DNA from: Aphanomyces cochlioides
Lineage: Eukaryota; Oomycota; Saprolegniomycetes; Saprolegniales; Verrucalvaceae
DNA: 64,000 nucleotides
Direction: 5' to 3'
Assembly (NCBI GenBank): GCA_019828595.1
Contig: JAHQRK010000034.1
Coordinates: 186,001-250,000 of the forward strand
Shown here: positions 30,501 through 40,801 of the stretch, piece by piece
How positions within the stretch are numbered: the stretch's first letter is position 1
Layout of the letters: every line of letters begins with the position of its first letter
Made by a program: the position numbers and the translations under genes
Notes under the pieces: generated by a model
Told to the model about the DNA's origin: nothing
The model's database searches: none
The model's input: the letters and a program-made list of their open reading frames with translations, nothing else

Positions 30501-31617
30501 CTGGTTTGAATCCCGCTGGACTCCGTACGGCTGTCCAAATCACATCTCATCTTTGGATGTTCCCCTTTGGCACAACTCGTATCTGCCTGGACTCGAAGAC
30601 CTATACGATCAGTGCTCTACATCGACGCAAGACCAAGCCAATGTATTGGCTTCGCTTCACATCACGAAGTTGTCGCATTTGTTGACTCCGTGTCAGCGAG
30701 TTTGGCCAGCTTCGATCTTGTTCGACAAAATCAACCGTGCCTGCCGCCAAGCCAATTTTGTCCCTCCAACGAAACAATGGATCTCAATCTTGGTGACCAA
30801 GTTATCACGATTGTTTGAGATTGTTTCTGAAGAGGATGCTCCCGTGTTCCACTTGCCGACGCCAAGCTCTGAATGGATGGAATGGCACTGGATGATTCAC
30901 CCTGACTCGAGTCCGATCTTGTTGGCGCTTGCGACTTCGAAATCGGCTAAGATCAGAGCTTCTCCAGCTGTCAGCTCGTCCATTCTTCCTACCAAGCATC
31001 TCAACCTGCCATCCAACTTTTACGAAGACCCCAAGCGCCTTACCCAACTTGCCGCCTTCCTCCAACCCGACCACATTCTCCCTCGATATGGAGAGTTCAT
31101 TTTCAAGACCCTTCTCCGCGCCAACGCCATGCAATATCTGTTTCAGTACCAAGACCCCAAGCCGACGTGTGTCTTCTGTCGTGTCAATGAGACGTACGAG
31201 CATTTCCTGTTCTCTTGTGGATATGGTCAATCTGTTTGGTATTTCTTCAAGACAATCCAGCGACTGCTCGAGTGTTCCTTTCCGTCCACGTGTCTGGAAA
31301 TGTTCTACGAGACGCCCAAGCCGTCCGATGGATACTACATCCGTGGCTATCTGAAGATCTGGCCGATTGTCCGAGCCTGCGTGTATTATCAAATATGGCT
31401 CCAACGTGCCGATCGCACCTTTCGACCCGACCTCACAGCGAAGAGTCCGATGGAAGTTGCCATTCATGCTGCCTCTTTGATCAAGCTACATCTACAACAG
31501 CTCCTGGTTGATCTCCCTCTCAAGAAGGGATACACCAAGGTATTCAATGTGCTCAAGCATCTATCTTCGGACCCCTGGTTACGTCAACACATCATTCCTG
31601 ACAGCGTCGTTTCATGA
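27559..31617 (+). CDS. LINE ORF2: APE endonuclease + RT, intact, 1,352 aa
   Basis: All catalytic motifs are present (LNTNG, FIQETR, GGDFNC, RLDYIF, ADH; FEKAFDRVD, YFADD; CCHC at 1204-1220). Private or subgroup changes: HPHCPLKN, TILQSICLP, VWYFFKTI and QHIIPDSVVS. The CPLKN variant is shared with minus ORF2 31764-34444 and plus ORF2 47435. Its 3' flank (CCACCGGACTTCTTC) is the mate of the inverted TSD at 44338, so this copy is probably a recombinant of two elements. Confidence 0.95.
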   Translation: MMIDNNFSDVPTELVDWDPQIISLNTNGFSNSHRYILDKLSSVHDVSFIQETRFRTPSLHDRVAFHWQRITNHEGSLFFEEPIYPEVSTSPATGGLATLIHPHCPLKNATQVPHDNPVLRGRYLQVRCTLGPLTVVLHNIYAPAAFQERASYFEELPRDFPPHALHIVGGDFNCTLNKDLDSLRPSTSTMAGTLQLEQWMHSLSLVDLFRRQNPVARAFTSPTLTNRLDYIFCSSTLAGLRHWKATHMPHVPQADHVACRIITKRQTLRHGSGSWKAPTWLLRLPRAAEIVHGCLDRFLDKSPTFHNISKAYDMLVNDIRSQLKEFHSQRLEKQRLPLKKLAVEIASLLQVPNMRQDSVLVDRVRDLQKQIHELQDRDKQFRQDQAFQLHLYKAERSSKFHFMSPVPTPLKKTVFKELVDVNGNVVSNQQGMSDVLVDYYKDLFAAPEVQRSGDEVSSFLTPLTRHKQLPEQAQKELSAPLRANEFYHAIRHSSSNSAPGPNALPFEVLKLAPHKWSLVLELLFTHQLHSHPRLTPMQLVSTLVLLHKKGPKSQAKNYRPISLLNTDVKILTSILAYRLQRHIRHIIHPDQQGFIRRSNIQTNIARLDDMLHHIKLHSPSSMVALLDFEKAFDRVDHAYLLRVLRHYGFPETFVDMVRVLYSGRKSRILVNGFLSKPVHISRGVLQGDPLSPLLFVIALEPMCQLLRQHSNYGIKCGDRYHTGSYFADDSQLYAANETCLHRQLALVQTFCDKSGFRLNVDKTQILTYSQLNGNLASLQVTSDSPVKALGILVAPNLSPLARFNYVFEKFVARLSLWLYKARTMAGKVTILQSICLPVLWYQLAFVPADKDLAKKIDKAMLQFMHGEEINPSSSVHGLRLIKKEILFMPKKSGGLGLHHALALWQQHNRSVMIRCIQAITTPPRKSAMSAWITPGYTLLEKAFHPWGSPRDLLLANGSSAFIRQLYKNPNITPMWKALLSSWFESRWTPYGCPNHISSLDVPLWHNSYLPGLEDLYDQCSTSTQDQANVLASLHITKLSHLLTPCQRVWPASILFDKINRACRQANFVPPTKQWISILVTKLSRLFEIVSEEDAPVFHLPTPSSEWMEWHWMIHPDSSPILLALATSKSAKIRASPAVSSSILPTKHLNLPSNFYEDPKRLTQLAAFLQPDHILPRYGEFIFKTLLRANAMQYLFQYQDPKPTCVFCRVNETYEHFLFSCGYGQSVWYFFKTIQRLLECSFPSTCLEMFYETPKPSDGYYIRGYLKIWPIVRACVYYQIWLQRADRTFRPDLTAKSPMEVAIHAASLIKLHLQQLLVDLPLKKGYTKVFNVLKHLSSDPWLRQHIIPDSVVS

Positions 31618-31763
31618 GAGAGCTGACGGCTCACTCACTTCATCTCCTGTTCAATGACCACTTTGCCATATTCTGTTTTCCAAATTCTATTTATACAGTA
31701 CGAGGCAAAATAGTAAGTCATTAGGGCCTTTGCTCAAAAATAAGGTTAATACAACTCATTTAA
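31618..31763 (+). other. Element 3'UTR, 146 nt
   Basis: Hairpin with one mismatch (as at 13672), CAAATTC for CAAGTTC and CAAAATAG for CAAATTAG. Ends CATTTAA at 31763, then CCACCGGACTTCTTCGG of an antisense ORF2. Confidence 0.9.
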
Positions 31764-34444
31764 CCACCGGACTTCTTCGGCATGAATAGGATCTCCTTTT
31801 TGATCAAACGGAGGCCATGGACAGAGGAGGATGGGTTGATTTCTTCACCATGCATAAATTGAAGCATGGCCTTGTCGATCTTTTTGGCCAGGTCTTTGTC
31901 GGCAGGGACAAAAGCCAGTTGGTACCATAACACAGGCAGACATATGCTGTGCAGGATAGTGACTTTTCCGGCCATGGTTCGAGCCTTGTAGAGCCACAAA
32001 GACAAGCGAGCCACAAACTTCTCAAACACGTAATTGAAACGTGCCAATGGAGAAAGATTGGGCGCAACCAAGATACCAAGAGCCTTCACGGGACTGTCGG
32101 AAGTAACTTGTAGTGAGGCAAGGTTCCCATTCAACTGGCTGTAGGTCAGAATTTGGGTCTTGTCTACGTTGAGTCGGAAACCAGACTTGTCGCAAAAGGT
32201 TTGAACCAATGCAAGCTGCCGGTGGAGGCACGTCTCATTTGCCGCATAGAGTTGCGAGTCGTCGGCAAAGTAACTCCCAGTGTGGTAGCGATCCCCACAC
32301 TTGATGCCATAGTTGGAGTGTTGCCGTAGGAGTTGGCACATCGGTTCCAAAGCGATCACAAACAGAAGTGGCGACAGTGGATCACCTTGCAACACACCGC
32401 GTGAGATGTGAACTGGCTTGGACAAGAAGCCGTTCACCAAGATGCGAGACTTGCGGCCCGAGTACAGTACGCGAACCATGTCAACAAAGGTTTCGGGAAA
32501 GCCATAGTGACGGAGGACGCGGAGCAAGTACGCGTGGTCCACGCGATCAAAAGCTTTCTCAAAGTCAAGCAGTGCCACCATCGAGGACGGACTGTGTAGT
32601 TTGATGTGGTGCAGCATGTCATCCAGTCGTGCAATATTGGTTTGGATATTGCTTCGACGGATAAAGCCTTGCTGGTCCGGGTGGATGATGTGTCGAATGT
32701 GGCGCTGGAGTCGATAAGCCAGAATACTCGTCAGGATTTTCACATCCGTGTTGAGTAGGCTAATGGGCCGATAGTTCTTGGCTTGTGACTTGGGGCCTTT
32801 CTTGTGCAGCAACACCAGCGTACTGACAAGTTGCATGGGAGTCAAGCGAGGGTGAGAATGGAGCTGGTGTGTGAATAGCAGCTCCAATACCAACGACCAC
32901 TTGTGAGGTGCAAGTTTGAGGACTTCGAATGGCAGAGCGTTGGGACCTGGCGCTGAGTTCGAACTGCTGTGTCGAATAGCATGATAGAACTCGTTGGCGC
33001 GCAAGGGAGCCGACAGCTCTTTCTGGGCTTGCTCTGGCAGTTGCTTGTGTCGAGTCAATGGGGTCAGAAATGACGACACTTCGTCTCCAGATCGCTGCAC
33101 CTCGGGAGCTGCAAACAAGTTCTTGTAGTAGTCGACCAGGACGTCAGACATGCCTTGTTGATTGGAGACAACATTTCCATTGACATCCACCAACTCTTTG
33201 AAGACTGTCTTCTTCAAGGGGGTAGGGACAGGGGACATGAAGTGGAACTTGGACGAGCGCTCTGCTTTGTACAAATGAAGTTGGAACGCCTGGTCTTGAC
33301 GAAACTGCTTGTCTCGATCTTGCAGCTCGTGAATTTGCTTTTGAAGGTCTCGCACTCGATCCACCAGCACTGAATCTTGACGCATGTTGGGGACTTGCAA
33401 AAGCGAAGCGATCTCGACAGCTAACTTCTTCAACGGCAGACGTTGTTTCTCCAATCGTTGAGAATGGAATTCTTTGAGTTGGGAGCGGATATCATTGACC
33501 ATCATGTCGTAGGCCTTGGAGATATTGTGGAATGTTGGAGACTTGTCCAAAAATCGATCCAGACATCCATGAACAATCTCGGCCGCTCGTGGTAGACGAA
33601 GTAGCCAAGTTGGAGCTTTCCATGATCCAGAGCCATGGCGCAATGTTTGACGCTTTGTGATGATACGACAAGCCACGTGGTCAGCCTGTGGAACGTGTGG
33701 CATGTGCGTCGCCTTCCAATGACGAAGACCCGCCAAGGTGGACGAACAAAAGATGTAGTCAAGTCGGTTGGTGAGTGTGGGACTTGTGAAGGCTCGTGCC
33801 ACGGGGTTTTGACGGCGAAACAGATCCACCAGAGACAAACTGTGCATCCATTGTTCCAGTTGAAGGGTGCCGGCCATGGTGGAGGTACTGGGTCTCAACG
33901 AATCCAAATCTTTGTTGAGAGTGCAGTTGAAATCTCCTCCAACAATGTGGAGCGCATGTGGAGGAAAGTCGCGTGGCAATTCTTCGAAGTAACTTGCTCG
34001 TTCTTGGAAGGCTGCCGGCGCATAGATATTGTGGAGAACGACTGTCAGTGGACCCAGAGTACATCGCACTTGTAGATAACGACCACGAAGCACTGGGTTG
34101 TCATGAGGGACTTGAGTGGCGTTCTTCAAAGGACAGTGAGGATGTATCAACGTAGCCAGACCTCCAGTGGCTGGCGACGTGGATACTTCAGGGTAAATAG
34201 GCTCTTCAAAGAACAAAGAGCCTTCGTGGTTTGTGATGCGTTGCCAATGGAACGCAACACGGTCGTGGAGACTTGGCGTGCGGAAACGGGTTTCTTGGAT
34301 AAAGGAAACGTCGTGAACACTTGATAGTTTGTCGAGGATGTACCGATGACTGTTGGAGAAGCCATTGGTGTTGAGGGAGATGATTTGTGGGTCCCAGTCC
34401 ACGAGTTCAGTTGGGACATCGGAGAAGTTGTTGTCAATCATCAC
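31760..34444 (-). pseudogene. ORF2 N-terminal two thirds (894 aa), antisense
   Basis: Complete endonuclease and reverse transcriptase with all catalytic residues, ending at KKSGG. The following plus-strand element end, read backwards (TTAAATGAG), supplies an immediate TAA. The C-terminal 458 residues with the CCHC finger are missing. It carries M for L in AYDMMVN, YYKNLF for YYKDLF and the CPLKN variant. Known LINEs usually need the C-terminal region, so autonomous activity is unlikely. Confidence 0.9.
31764..31778. repeat. TSD CCACCGGACTTCTTC, inverted relative to its mate
   Basis: Follows a plus-strand 3' terminus. The only matching insertion flank in the window is its reverse complement, GAAGAAGTCCGGTGG at 44338-44352, next to the 5'-truncated end of a minus element. 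The pair is in inverted orientation, as expected if homologous recombination between the inserted element and its host inverted the DNA between them. Confidence 0.8.
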
Positions 34445-34519
34445 GAGTACAGATGAAAATGAGTAGAATGGAGGGGTCAGAGGGGAGGTTGAAATGGATT
34501 GAAGCAGGGGATAGAAGCC

Positions 34520-36521
34520 TTAGAGTTGATCGTCCTCCAAATCGAGGGGATCAATTTCGTCGGCGTTCATGGAGTGGTGAGCTTTGCTGCAGAGCTCGTC
34601 GATGTGGTAATTGTTGGTGATGCTTTTGAGCATCGAGATGGCCGACAAGACGGGAGCCGGCAAAGTGAACTTCTCGAGATTGTCGCTGAAGTTTTCGATC
34701 AAAGCAAACAGCGACCAGTCCGTCAAGCAGTTGGTGTCAGGCAATCTTGTTGCTTCTTGGTTCAATAGAACAGTCAGTGCCTCCGAGTTTGTGTAGAGGT
34801 CTGGGGCCCGATTTGAGAGGAATAAGTCAATCGTAGCAAGTGCAAAGAGGATGCGCTTGATCTCTGGTATGTCCGTGGTCAATTCTTCCAAGATTTCTGA
34901 CGGGTGAATCTTGTATTGAGCCATGAAGTTGACGTGATGTTTGTAGTTGTGAGGCTTGCCCTTGAGCTTTTAACAAAGCCATCTTGCGCTCAATAGTCTT
35001 GGTTGCAACAAGTGACTGAAACAAACTGAGGTCTTCATCTTGTGCGTACATAGCATGTGCAACGAGCTGAGGATCATCTCGCAAAATGCGTTGACATTCG
35101 GTGATACTGCCTTCGACTTTCTTGTCTCGAATGATCTTCTTCGCCAATTCGAGGTGGGCTGCAGCAGACTTGTTAAGTCGTTGTTTCTTCGCTTTGCCTT
35201 TGGTCTTTTTCGGGCGTGGCGTACTTGAATCGTCCAATACAATTCGAGGCACTGCAAAGTCTTCAAACGAGAGTTCCACGTCGTCTTCTTCGAGGATATG
35301 AAAACGGTTGGATGTCGGCAGGGGATCCAAACGTGGGGACGAAGGCAAAGTACGTTTTGGAGCTGGTCCAGACCGGTAGCCCGTTACCAATTGAAGGTCC
35401 AGCGAGTTCTTGGGCTGCTCACTTGGTGGAGCAAGAGCGGGCGATTCGTTGGTAGACATTTCCACATCTTCTTGTTGTTTGTCTTGTCCATTGTTGTTAG
35501 GGGGATCGCTGTCACCAGACATATCGACATCAGAGCCATGAGAAGGAGCTGTTGGCTGTGGTTGTTCATCTTGACGATCTCCAGATGCCTCAGTTGAGTC
35601 GGCCTCGCCTTCCGCATTTGTTCCAGGGTCTTGGTCATGATCGTCTCCATCATGTTCAGGTTCTTTTTCTCCTGACGGAGGAGATTTTGCCGCTGCCTTG
35701 GCCGCTTTTGCCTTCGCTTTTTCAGCCTTGGCCTCTGCACGTCGTGAAACAATCGACGGAGGCAATGTCTTGTTCAGAGCAGCGATCTTGTGCTGAAACA
35801 CGACGACAAAAGGCTGACCCGACGGATCCGTAATGGTGATTTCGCGTAGTGCGTCGCCGGATTTTGGCACCAACACTGCAGGAGGCGCAGACGACTTGAA
35901 AATGACTCTCAAATGCGGCGACTTGATGTTCTGACCAGCAGTAGGGTTGAATGCTGCTATCACTGACTTGGTCAATGCAGCCATTTTCTTGACAATCGCC
36001 TTGGCCATCGAAGGGTGACTGACCTTGTTGAACGTAACGTAGTAGTTGTTGCCATAACGCGAGTACTTGGGAACCAGGAAGTCTTTGCCACCAAGTCGAA
36101 ACGTTGTGCCTCCCATTTCCACGCACGTAGACAAGTTGTAACTTGAGATCACAATGGTCTGTGGGTTCTTCTTGTGGATCAAAATGTTCGGAAATTTGGA
36201 GCCCCATAACGAACCAGGATTTTCCTTGACAAATTGATCGCAGATGACTTTTTCGGACCAGTCCTTGTAGGCTTCGCCCAACTTGACTGTTAGCTCGTAC
36301 ACTTGGGACTGGGGAGTGAGCAAAATGTTTTCAATGAAGGCGTCCATGTCACCAGAGTCTTTGTAGAATGCGTCCGCCATGGCCTCGCATCGCGCAATAT
36401 CGTCATCGGCAATAGCATGAGCACCAGTGTTGCGATGTTTCGCGCCTTTGGGAGCATTGCCTTGCTTGGAATCTTTCTTGGACGAAGCTGAATCCTTGCC
36501 GGGAGTCTTTTGCGTCCATGG
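34520..36521 (-). pseudogene. ORF1 residues ~347-1012, one frameshift, antisense
   Basis: Begins at PWTQKTPGKD where the full-length insertion interrupts it. The frame runs through the central domain, A/K helix and acidic region. One extra C near 34959-34961 (GCTTGCCCTTGAGC) then shifts it, and the last ~135 residues lie in another frame (to 34520). Private changes include GEADSTEASGDRQ and VLDDSSTPRPK. Confidence 0.85.
36506..36521 (-). repeat. TSD copy (minus sense CCATGGACGCAAAAGA)
   Basis: 16-bp target-site duplication; its mate is at 43901-43916. It borders the 3' terminus of the full-length minus element. In the minus sense it begins with CCA. Confidence 0.95.
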
Positions 36522-36667
36522 TTAAATGAGTTGTATTAACCTTATTTTTGAGCAAAGGCCCTAATGACTTACTATTTTGCCTCGTACTGTATAAATAGAA
36601 CTTGGAAAACAGAATATGGCAAAGTGGTCATTGAACAGGAGATGAAGTGAGTGAGCCGTCAGCTCAC
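36522..36667 (-). other. Element 3'UTR, 146 nt
   Basis: Minus sense: stop-codon hairpin with 9 Watson-Crick pairs and one T-G pair around loop GAC, then the conserved region, then CATTTAA at 36522. No A tail before the TSD. Confidence 0.9.
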
Positions 36668-39600
36668 TCATGAAACGACGCTGTCAGGAATGGCGTGTTG
36701 ACGTAACCAGGGGTCCGAAGATAGATGCTTGAGCACATTGAATACCTTGGTGTATCCCTTCTTGAGAGGGAGATCAACCAGGAGCTGTTGTAGATGTAGC
36801 TTGATCAAAGAGGCAGCATGAATGGCAACTTCCATCGGACTCTTCGCTGTGAGGTCGGGTCGAAAGGTGCGATCGGCACGTTGGAGCCATATTTGATAAT
36901 ACACGCAGGCTCGGACAATCGGCCAGATCTTCAGATAGCCACGGATGTAGTATCCATCGGACGGCTTGGGCGTCTCGTAGAACATTTCCAGACAAGTCGA
37001 CGGAAAGGAACACTCGAGCAGTCGCTGGATTGTCTTGAAGAAATACCAAACAGATTGACCATATCCACAAGAGAACAGGAAATGCTCGTACGTCTCATTG
37101 ACACGACAGAAGACACACGTCGGCTTGGGGTCTTGGTACTGAAACAGATATTGCATGGCGTTGGCGCGGAGAAGGGTCTTGAAAATGAACTCTCCATATC
37201 GAGGGAGAATGTGGTCGGGTTGGAGGAAGGCGGCAAGTTGGGTAAGGCGCTTGGGGTCTTCGTAAAAGTTGGATGGCAGGTTGAGATGCTTGGTAGGAAG
37301 AATGGACGAGCTGACAGCTGGAGAAGCTCTGATCTTAGCCGATTTCGAAGTCGCAAACGCCAACAAGATCGGACTCGAGTCAGGGTGAATCATCCAGTGC
37401 CATTCCATCCATTCAGAGCTTGGCGTCGGCAAGTGGAACACGGGAGCATCCTCTTCAGAAACAATCTCAAACAATCGTGATAACTTGGTCACCAAGATTG
37501 AGATCCATTGTTTCGTTGGAGGGACAAAATTGGCTTGGCGGCAGGCACGGTTGATTTTGTCGAACAAGATCGAAGCTGGCCAAACTCGCTGACACGGAGT
37601 CAACAAATGCGACAACTTCGTGATGTGAAGCGAAGCCAATACATTGGCTTGGTCTTGCGTCGATGTAGAGCACTGATCGTATAGGTCTTCGAGTCCAGGC
37701 AGATACGAGTTGTGCCAAAGGGGAACATCCAAAGATGAGATGTGATTTGGACAGCCGTACGGAGTCCAGCGGGATTCAAACCAGCTACTCAATAAGGCTT
37801 TCCACATTGGAGTGATATTGGGATTCTTGTACAGTTGTCTGATGAATGCAGAAGAGCCATTTGCCAAGAGGAGATCTCGGGGGGAACCCCATGGATGAAA
37901 AGCCTTCTCGAGGAGAGTATAGCCCGGCGTAATCCAGGCAGACATGGCAGACTTGCGGGGTGGGGTGGTGATGGCTTGAATGCATCTGATCATGACAGAG
38001 CGGTTGTGTTGTTGCCATAAAGCAAGTGCATGGTGCAGGCCTAAGCCACCGGACTTCTTCGGCATGAATATGATCTCCTTTTTGATCAAACGGAGGCCAT
38101 GGACAGAGGAGGATGGGTTGATTTCTTCACCATGCATAAATTGAAGCATGGCCTTGTCGATCTTTTTGGCCAGGTCTTTGTCGGCAGGGACAAAAGCCAG
38201 TTGGTACCATAACACAGGCAGACATATGCTGTGCAGGATAGTGACTTTTCCGGCCATGGTTCGAGCCTTGTAGAGCCACAAAGACAAGCGAGCCACAAAC
38301 TTCTCAAACACGTAATTGAAACGTGCCAATGGAGAAAGATTGGGCGCAACCAAGATACCAAGAGCCTTCACGGGACTGTCGGAAGTAACTTGTAGTGAGG
38401 CAAGGTTCCCATTCAACTGGCTGTAAGTCAGAATTTGGGTCTTGTCGACGTTGAGTCGGAAACCAGACTTGTCGCAAAAGGTTTGAACCAATGCAAGCTG
38501 CCGGTGGAGGCACGTCTCATTTGCCGCATAGAGTTGCGAGTCGTCGGCAAAGTAACTCCCAGTGTGGTAGCGATCCCCACACTTGATGCCATAGTTGGAG
38601 TGTTGCCGTAGGAGTTGGCACATCGGTTCCAAAGCGATCACAAACAGAAGTGGCGACAGTGGATCACCTTGCAACACACCGCGTGAGATGTGAACTGGCT
38701 TGGACAAGAAGCCGTTCACCAAGATGCGAGACTTGCGGCCCGAGTACAGTACGCGAACCATGTCAACAAAGGTTTCGGGAAAGCCATAGTGACGGAGGAC
38801 GCGGAGCAAGTACGCGTGGTCCACGCGATCAAAAGCTTTCTCAAAGTCAAGCAGTGCCACCATCGAGGACGGACTGTGTAGTTTGATGTGGTGCAGCATG
38901 TCATCCAGTCGTGCAATATTGGTTTGGATATTGCTTCGACGGATAAAGCCTTGCTGGTCCGGGTGGATGATGTGTCGAATGTGGCGCTGGAGTCGATAAG
39001 CCAGAATACTCGTCAGGATTTTCACATCCGTGTTGAGTAGGCTAATGGGCCGATAGTTCTTGGCCTGTGACTTGGGGCCTTTCTTGTGCAGCAACACCAG
39101 CGTACTGACAAGTTGCATGGGAGTCAAGCGAGGGTGAGAATGGAGCTGGTGTGTGAATAGCAGCTCCAATACCAACGACCACTTGTGAGGTGCAAGTTTG
39201 AGGACTTCGAATGGCAGAGCGTTGGGACCTGGCGCTGAGTTCGAACTGCTGTGTCGAATAGCATGATAGAACTCGTTGGCGCGCAAGGGAGCCGACAGCT
39301 CTTTCTGGGCTTGCTCTGGCAGTTGCTTGTGTCGAGTCAATGGGGTCAGAAATGACGACACTTCGTCTCCAGATCGCTGCACGTCGGGAGCTGCAAACAA
39401 GTCCTTGTAGTAGTCGACCAGGACGTCAGACATGCCTTGTTGATTGGAGACAACATTTCCATTGACATCCACCAACTCTTTGAAGACTGTCTTCTTCAAG
39501 GGGGTAGGGACAGGGGACATGAAGTGGAACTTGGACGAGCGCTCTGCTTTGTACAAGTGAAGTTGGAACGCCTGGTCTTGACGAAACTGCTTGTCTCGAT

Positions 39601-40726
39601 CTTGCAGCTCGTGAATTTGCTTTTGAAGGTCTCGCACTCGATCCACCAGCACTGAATCTTGACGCATGTTGGGGACTTGCAAAAGCGAAGCGATCTCGAC
39701 AGCTAACTTCTTCAACGGCAGACGTTGTTTCTCCAATCGTTGAGAATGGAATTCTTTGAGTTGGGAGCGGATATCATTGACCATCATGTCGTAGGCCTTG
39801 GAGATATTGTGGAATGTTGGAGACTTGTCCAAAAATCGATCCAGACATCCATGAACAATCTCGGCCGCTCGTGGTAGACGAAGTAGCCAAGTTGGAGCTT
39901 TCCATGATCCAGAGCCATGGCGCAATGTTTGACGCTTTGAGATGATACGACAAGCCACGTGGTCAGCCTGTGGAACGTGTGGCATGTGCGTCGCCTTCCA
40001 ATGACAAAGACCCGCCAAGGTGGACGAACAAAAGATGTAGTCGAGTCGGTTGGTGAGTGTGGGACTTGTGAAGGCTCGTGCCACGGGGTTTTGACGGCGA
40101 AACAGATCCACCAGAGACAAACTGTGCATCCATTGTTCCAGTTGAAGGGTGCCGGCCATGGTGGAGGTACTGGGTCTCAACGAATCCAAATCTTTGTTGA
40201 GAGTGCAGTTGAAATCTCCTCCAACAATGTGGAGCGCATGTGGAGGAAAGTCGCGTGGCAATTCTTCGAAGTAACTTGCTCGTTGTTGGAAGGCTGCCGG
40301 CGCATAGATATTGTGGAGAACGACTGTCAGTGGACCCAGAGTACATCGCACTTGTAGATAACGACCACGAAGCACTGGGTTGTCATGAGGGACTTGAGTG
40401 GCGTTCTTCAAAGGAGAGTGAGGATGTATCAACGTAGCCAGACCTCCAGTGGCTGGCGACGTGGATACTTCAGGGTAAATAGGCTCTTCAAAGAACAAAG
40501 AGCCTTCGTGGTTTGTGATGCGTTGCCAATGGAACGCAACACGGTCGTGGAGACTTGGCGTGCGGAAACGGGTTTCTTGGATAAAGGAAACGTCGTGAAC
40601 ACTTGATAGTTTGTCGAGGATGTACCGATGACTGTTGGAGAAGCCATTGGTGTTGAGGGAGATGATTTGTGGGTCCCAGTCCACGAGTTCAGTTGGGACA
40701 TCGGAGAAGTTGTTGTCAATCATCAC
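36668..40726 (-). CDS. LINE ORF2: APE endonuclease + RT, intact, 1,352 aa (antisense)
   Basis: Open from ATG to TGA. All endonuclease, RT and CCHC-finger residues listed for the other intact copies are present. Private or subgroup changes: GLCHWK for GLRHWK, AAPDVQ for AAPEVQ, EIIFMPK for EILFMPK, and LLAFATSK. It sits in the one element with proven ends and TSD, so this ORF2, or a near-identical master, was probably functional at insertion. Confidence 0.95.
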   Translation of the reverse strand: MMIDNNFSDVPTELVDWDPQIISLNTNGFSNSHRYILDKLSSVHDVSFIQETRFRTPSLHDRVAFHWQRITNHEGSLFFEEPIYPEVSTSPATGGLATLIHPHSPLKNATQVPHDNPVLRGRYLQVRCTLGPLTVVLHNIYAPAAFQQRASYFEELPRDFPPHALHIVGGDFNCTLNKDLDSLRPSTSTMAGTLQLEQWMHSLSLVDLFRRQNPVARAFTSPTLTNRLDYIFCSSTLAGLCHWKATHMPHVPQADHVACRIISKRQTLRHGSGSWKAPTWLLRLPRAAEIVHGCLDRFLDKSPTFHNISKAYDMMVNDIRSQLKEFHSQRLEKQRLPLKKLAVEIASLLQVPNMRQDSVLVDRVRDLQKQIHELQDRDKQFRQDQAFQLHLYKAERSSKFHFMSPVPTPLKKTVFKELVDVNGNVVSNQQGMSDVLVDYYKDLFAAPDVQRSGDEVSSFLTPLTRHKQLPEQAQKELSAPLRANEFYHAIRHSSSNSAPGPNALPFEVLKLAPHKWSLVLELLFTHQLHSHPRLTPMQLVSTLVLLHKKGPKSQAKNYRPISLLNTDVKILTSILAYRLQRHIRHIIHPDQQGFIRRSNIQTNIARLDDMLHHIKLHSPSSMVALLDFEKAFDRVDHAYLLRVLRHYGFPETFVDMVRVLYSGRKSRILVNGFLSKPVHISRGVLQGDPLSPLLFVIALEPMCQLLRQHSNYGIKCGDRYHTGSYFADDSQLYAANETCLHRQLALVQTFCDKSGFRLNVDKTQILTYSQLNGNLASLQVTSDSPVKALGILVAPNLSPLARFNYVFEKFVARLSLWLYKARTMAGKVTILHSICLPVLWYQLAFVPADKDLAKKIDKAMLQFMHGEEINPSSSVHGLRLIKKEIIFMPKKSGGLGLHHALALWQQHNRSVMIRCIQAITTPPRKSAMSAWITPGYTLLEKAFHPWGSPRDLLLANGSSAFIRQLYKNPNITPMWKALLSSWFESRWTPYGCPNHISSLDVPLWHNSYLPGLEDLYDQCSTSTQDQANVLASLHITKLSHLLTPCQRVWPASILFDKINRACRQANFVPPTKQWISILVTKLSRLFEIVSEEDAPVFHLPTPSSEWMEWHWMIHPDSSPILLAFATSKSAKIRASPAVSSSILPTKHLNLPSNFYEDPKRLTQLAAFLQPDHILPRYGEFIFKTLLRANAMQYLFQYQDPKPTCVFCRVNETYEHFLFSCGYGQSVWYFFKTIQRLLECSFPSTCLEMFYETPKPSDGYYIRGYLKIWPIVRACVYYQIWLQRADRTFRPDLTAKSPMEVAIHAASLIKLHLQQLLVDLPLKKGYTKVFNVLKHLSSDPWLRQHAIPDSVVS

Positions 40727-40801
40727 GAGTACAGATGAAAATGAGTAGAATGGAGGGGTCAGAGGGGAGGTTGAAATGGATTGAAGCAGGGGATAGAAGC
40801 C

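Larger units (their letters stand above)
31764..36521 (-). mobile_element. Minus-strand LINE part: ORF2 residues 1-894 plus ORF1 residues ~347-1012
   Basis: Minus-strand segment from the middle of ORF1 (TSD at 36506-36521) down to ORF2 codon 894. It is the downstream part of the element that hosts the full-length insertion 36522-43900; its upstream part is 43901-44337. It abuts a plus-strand 3' end at 31763. Confidence 0.85.
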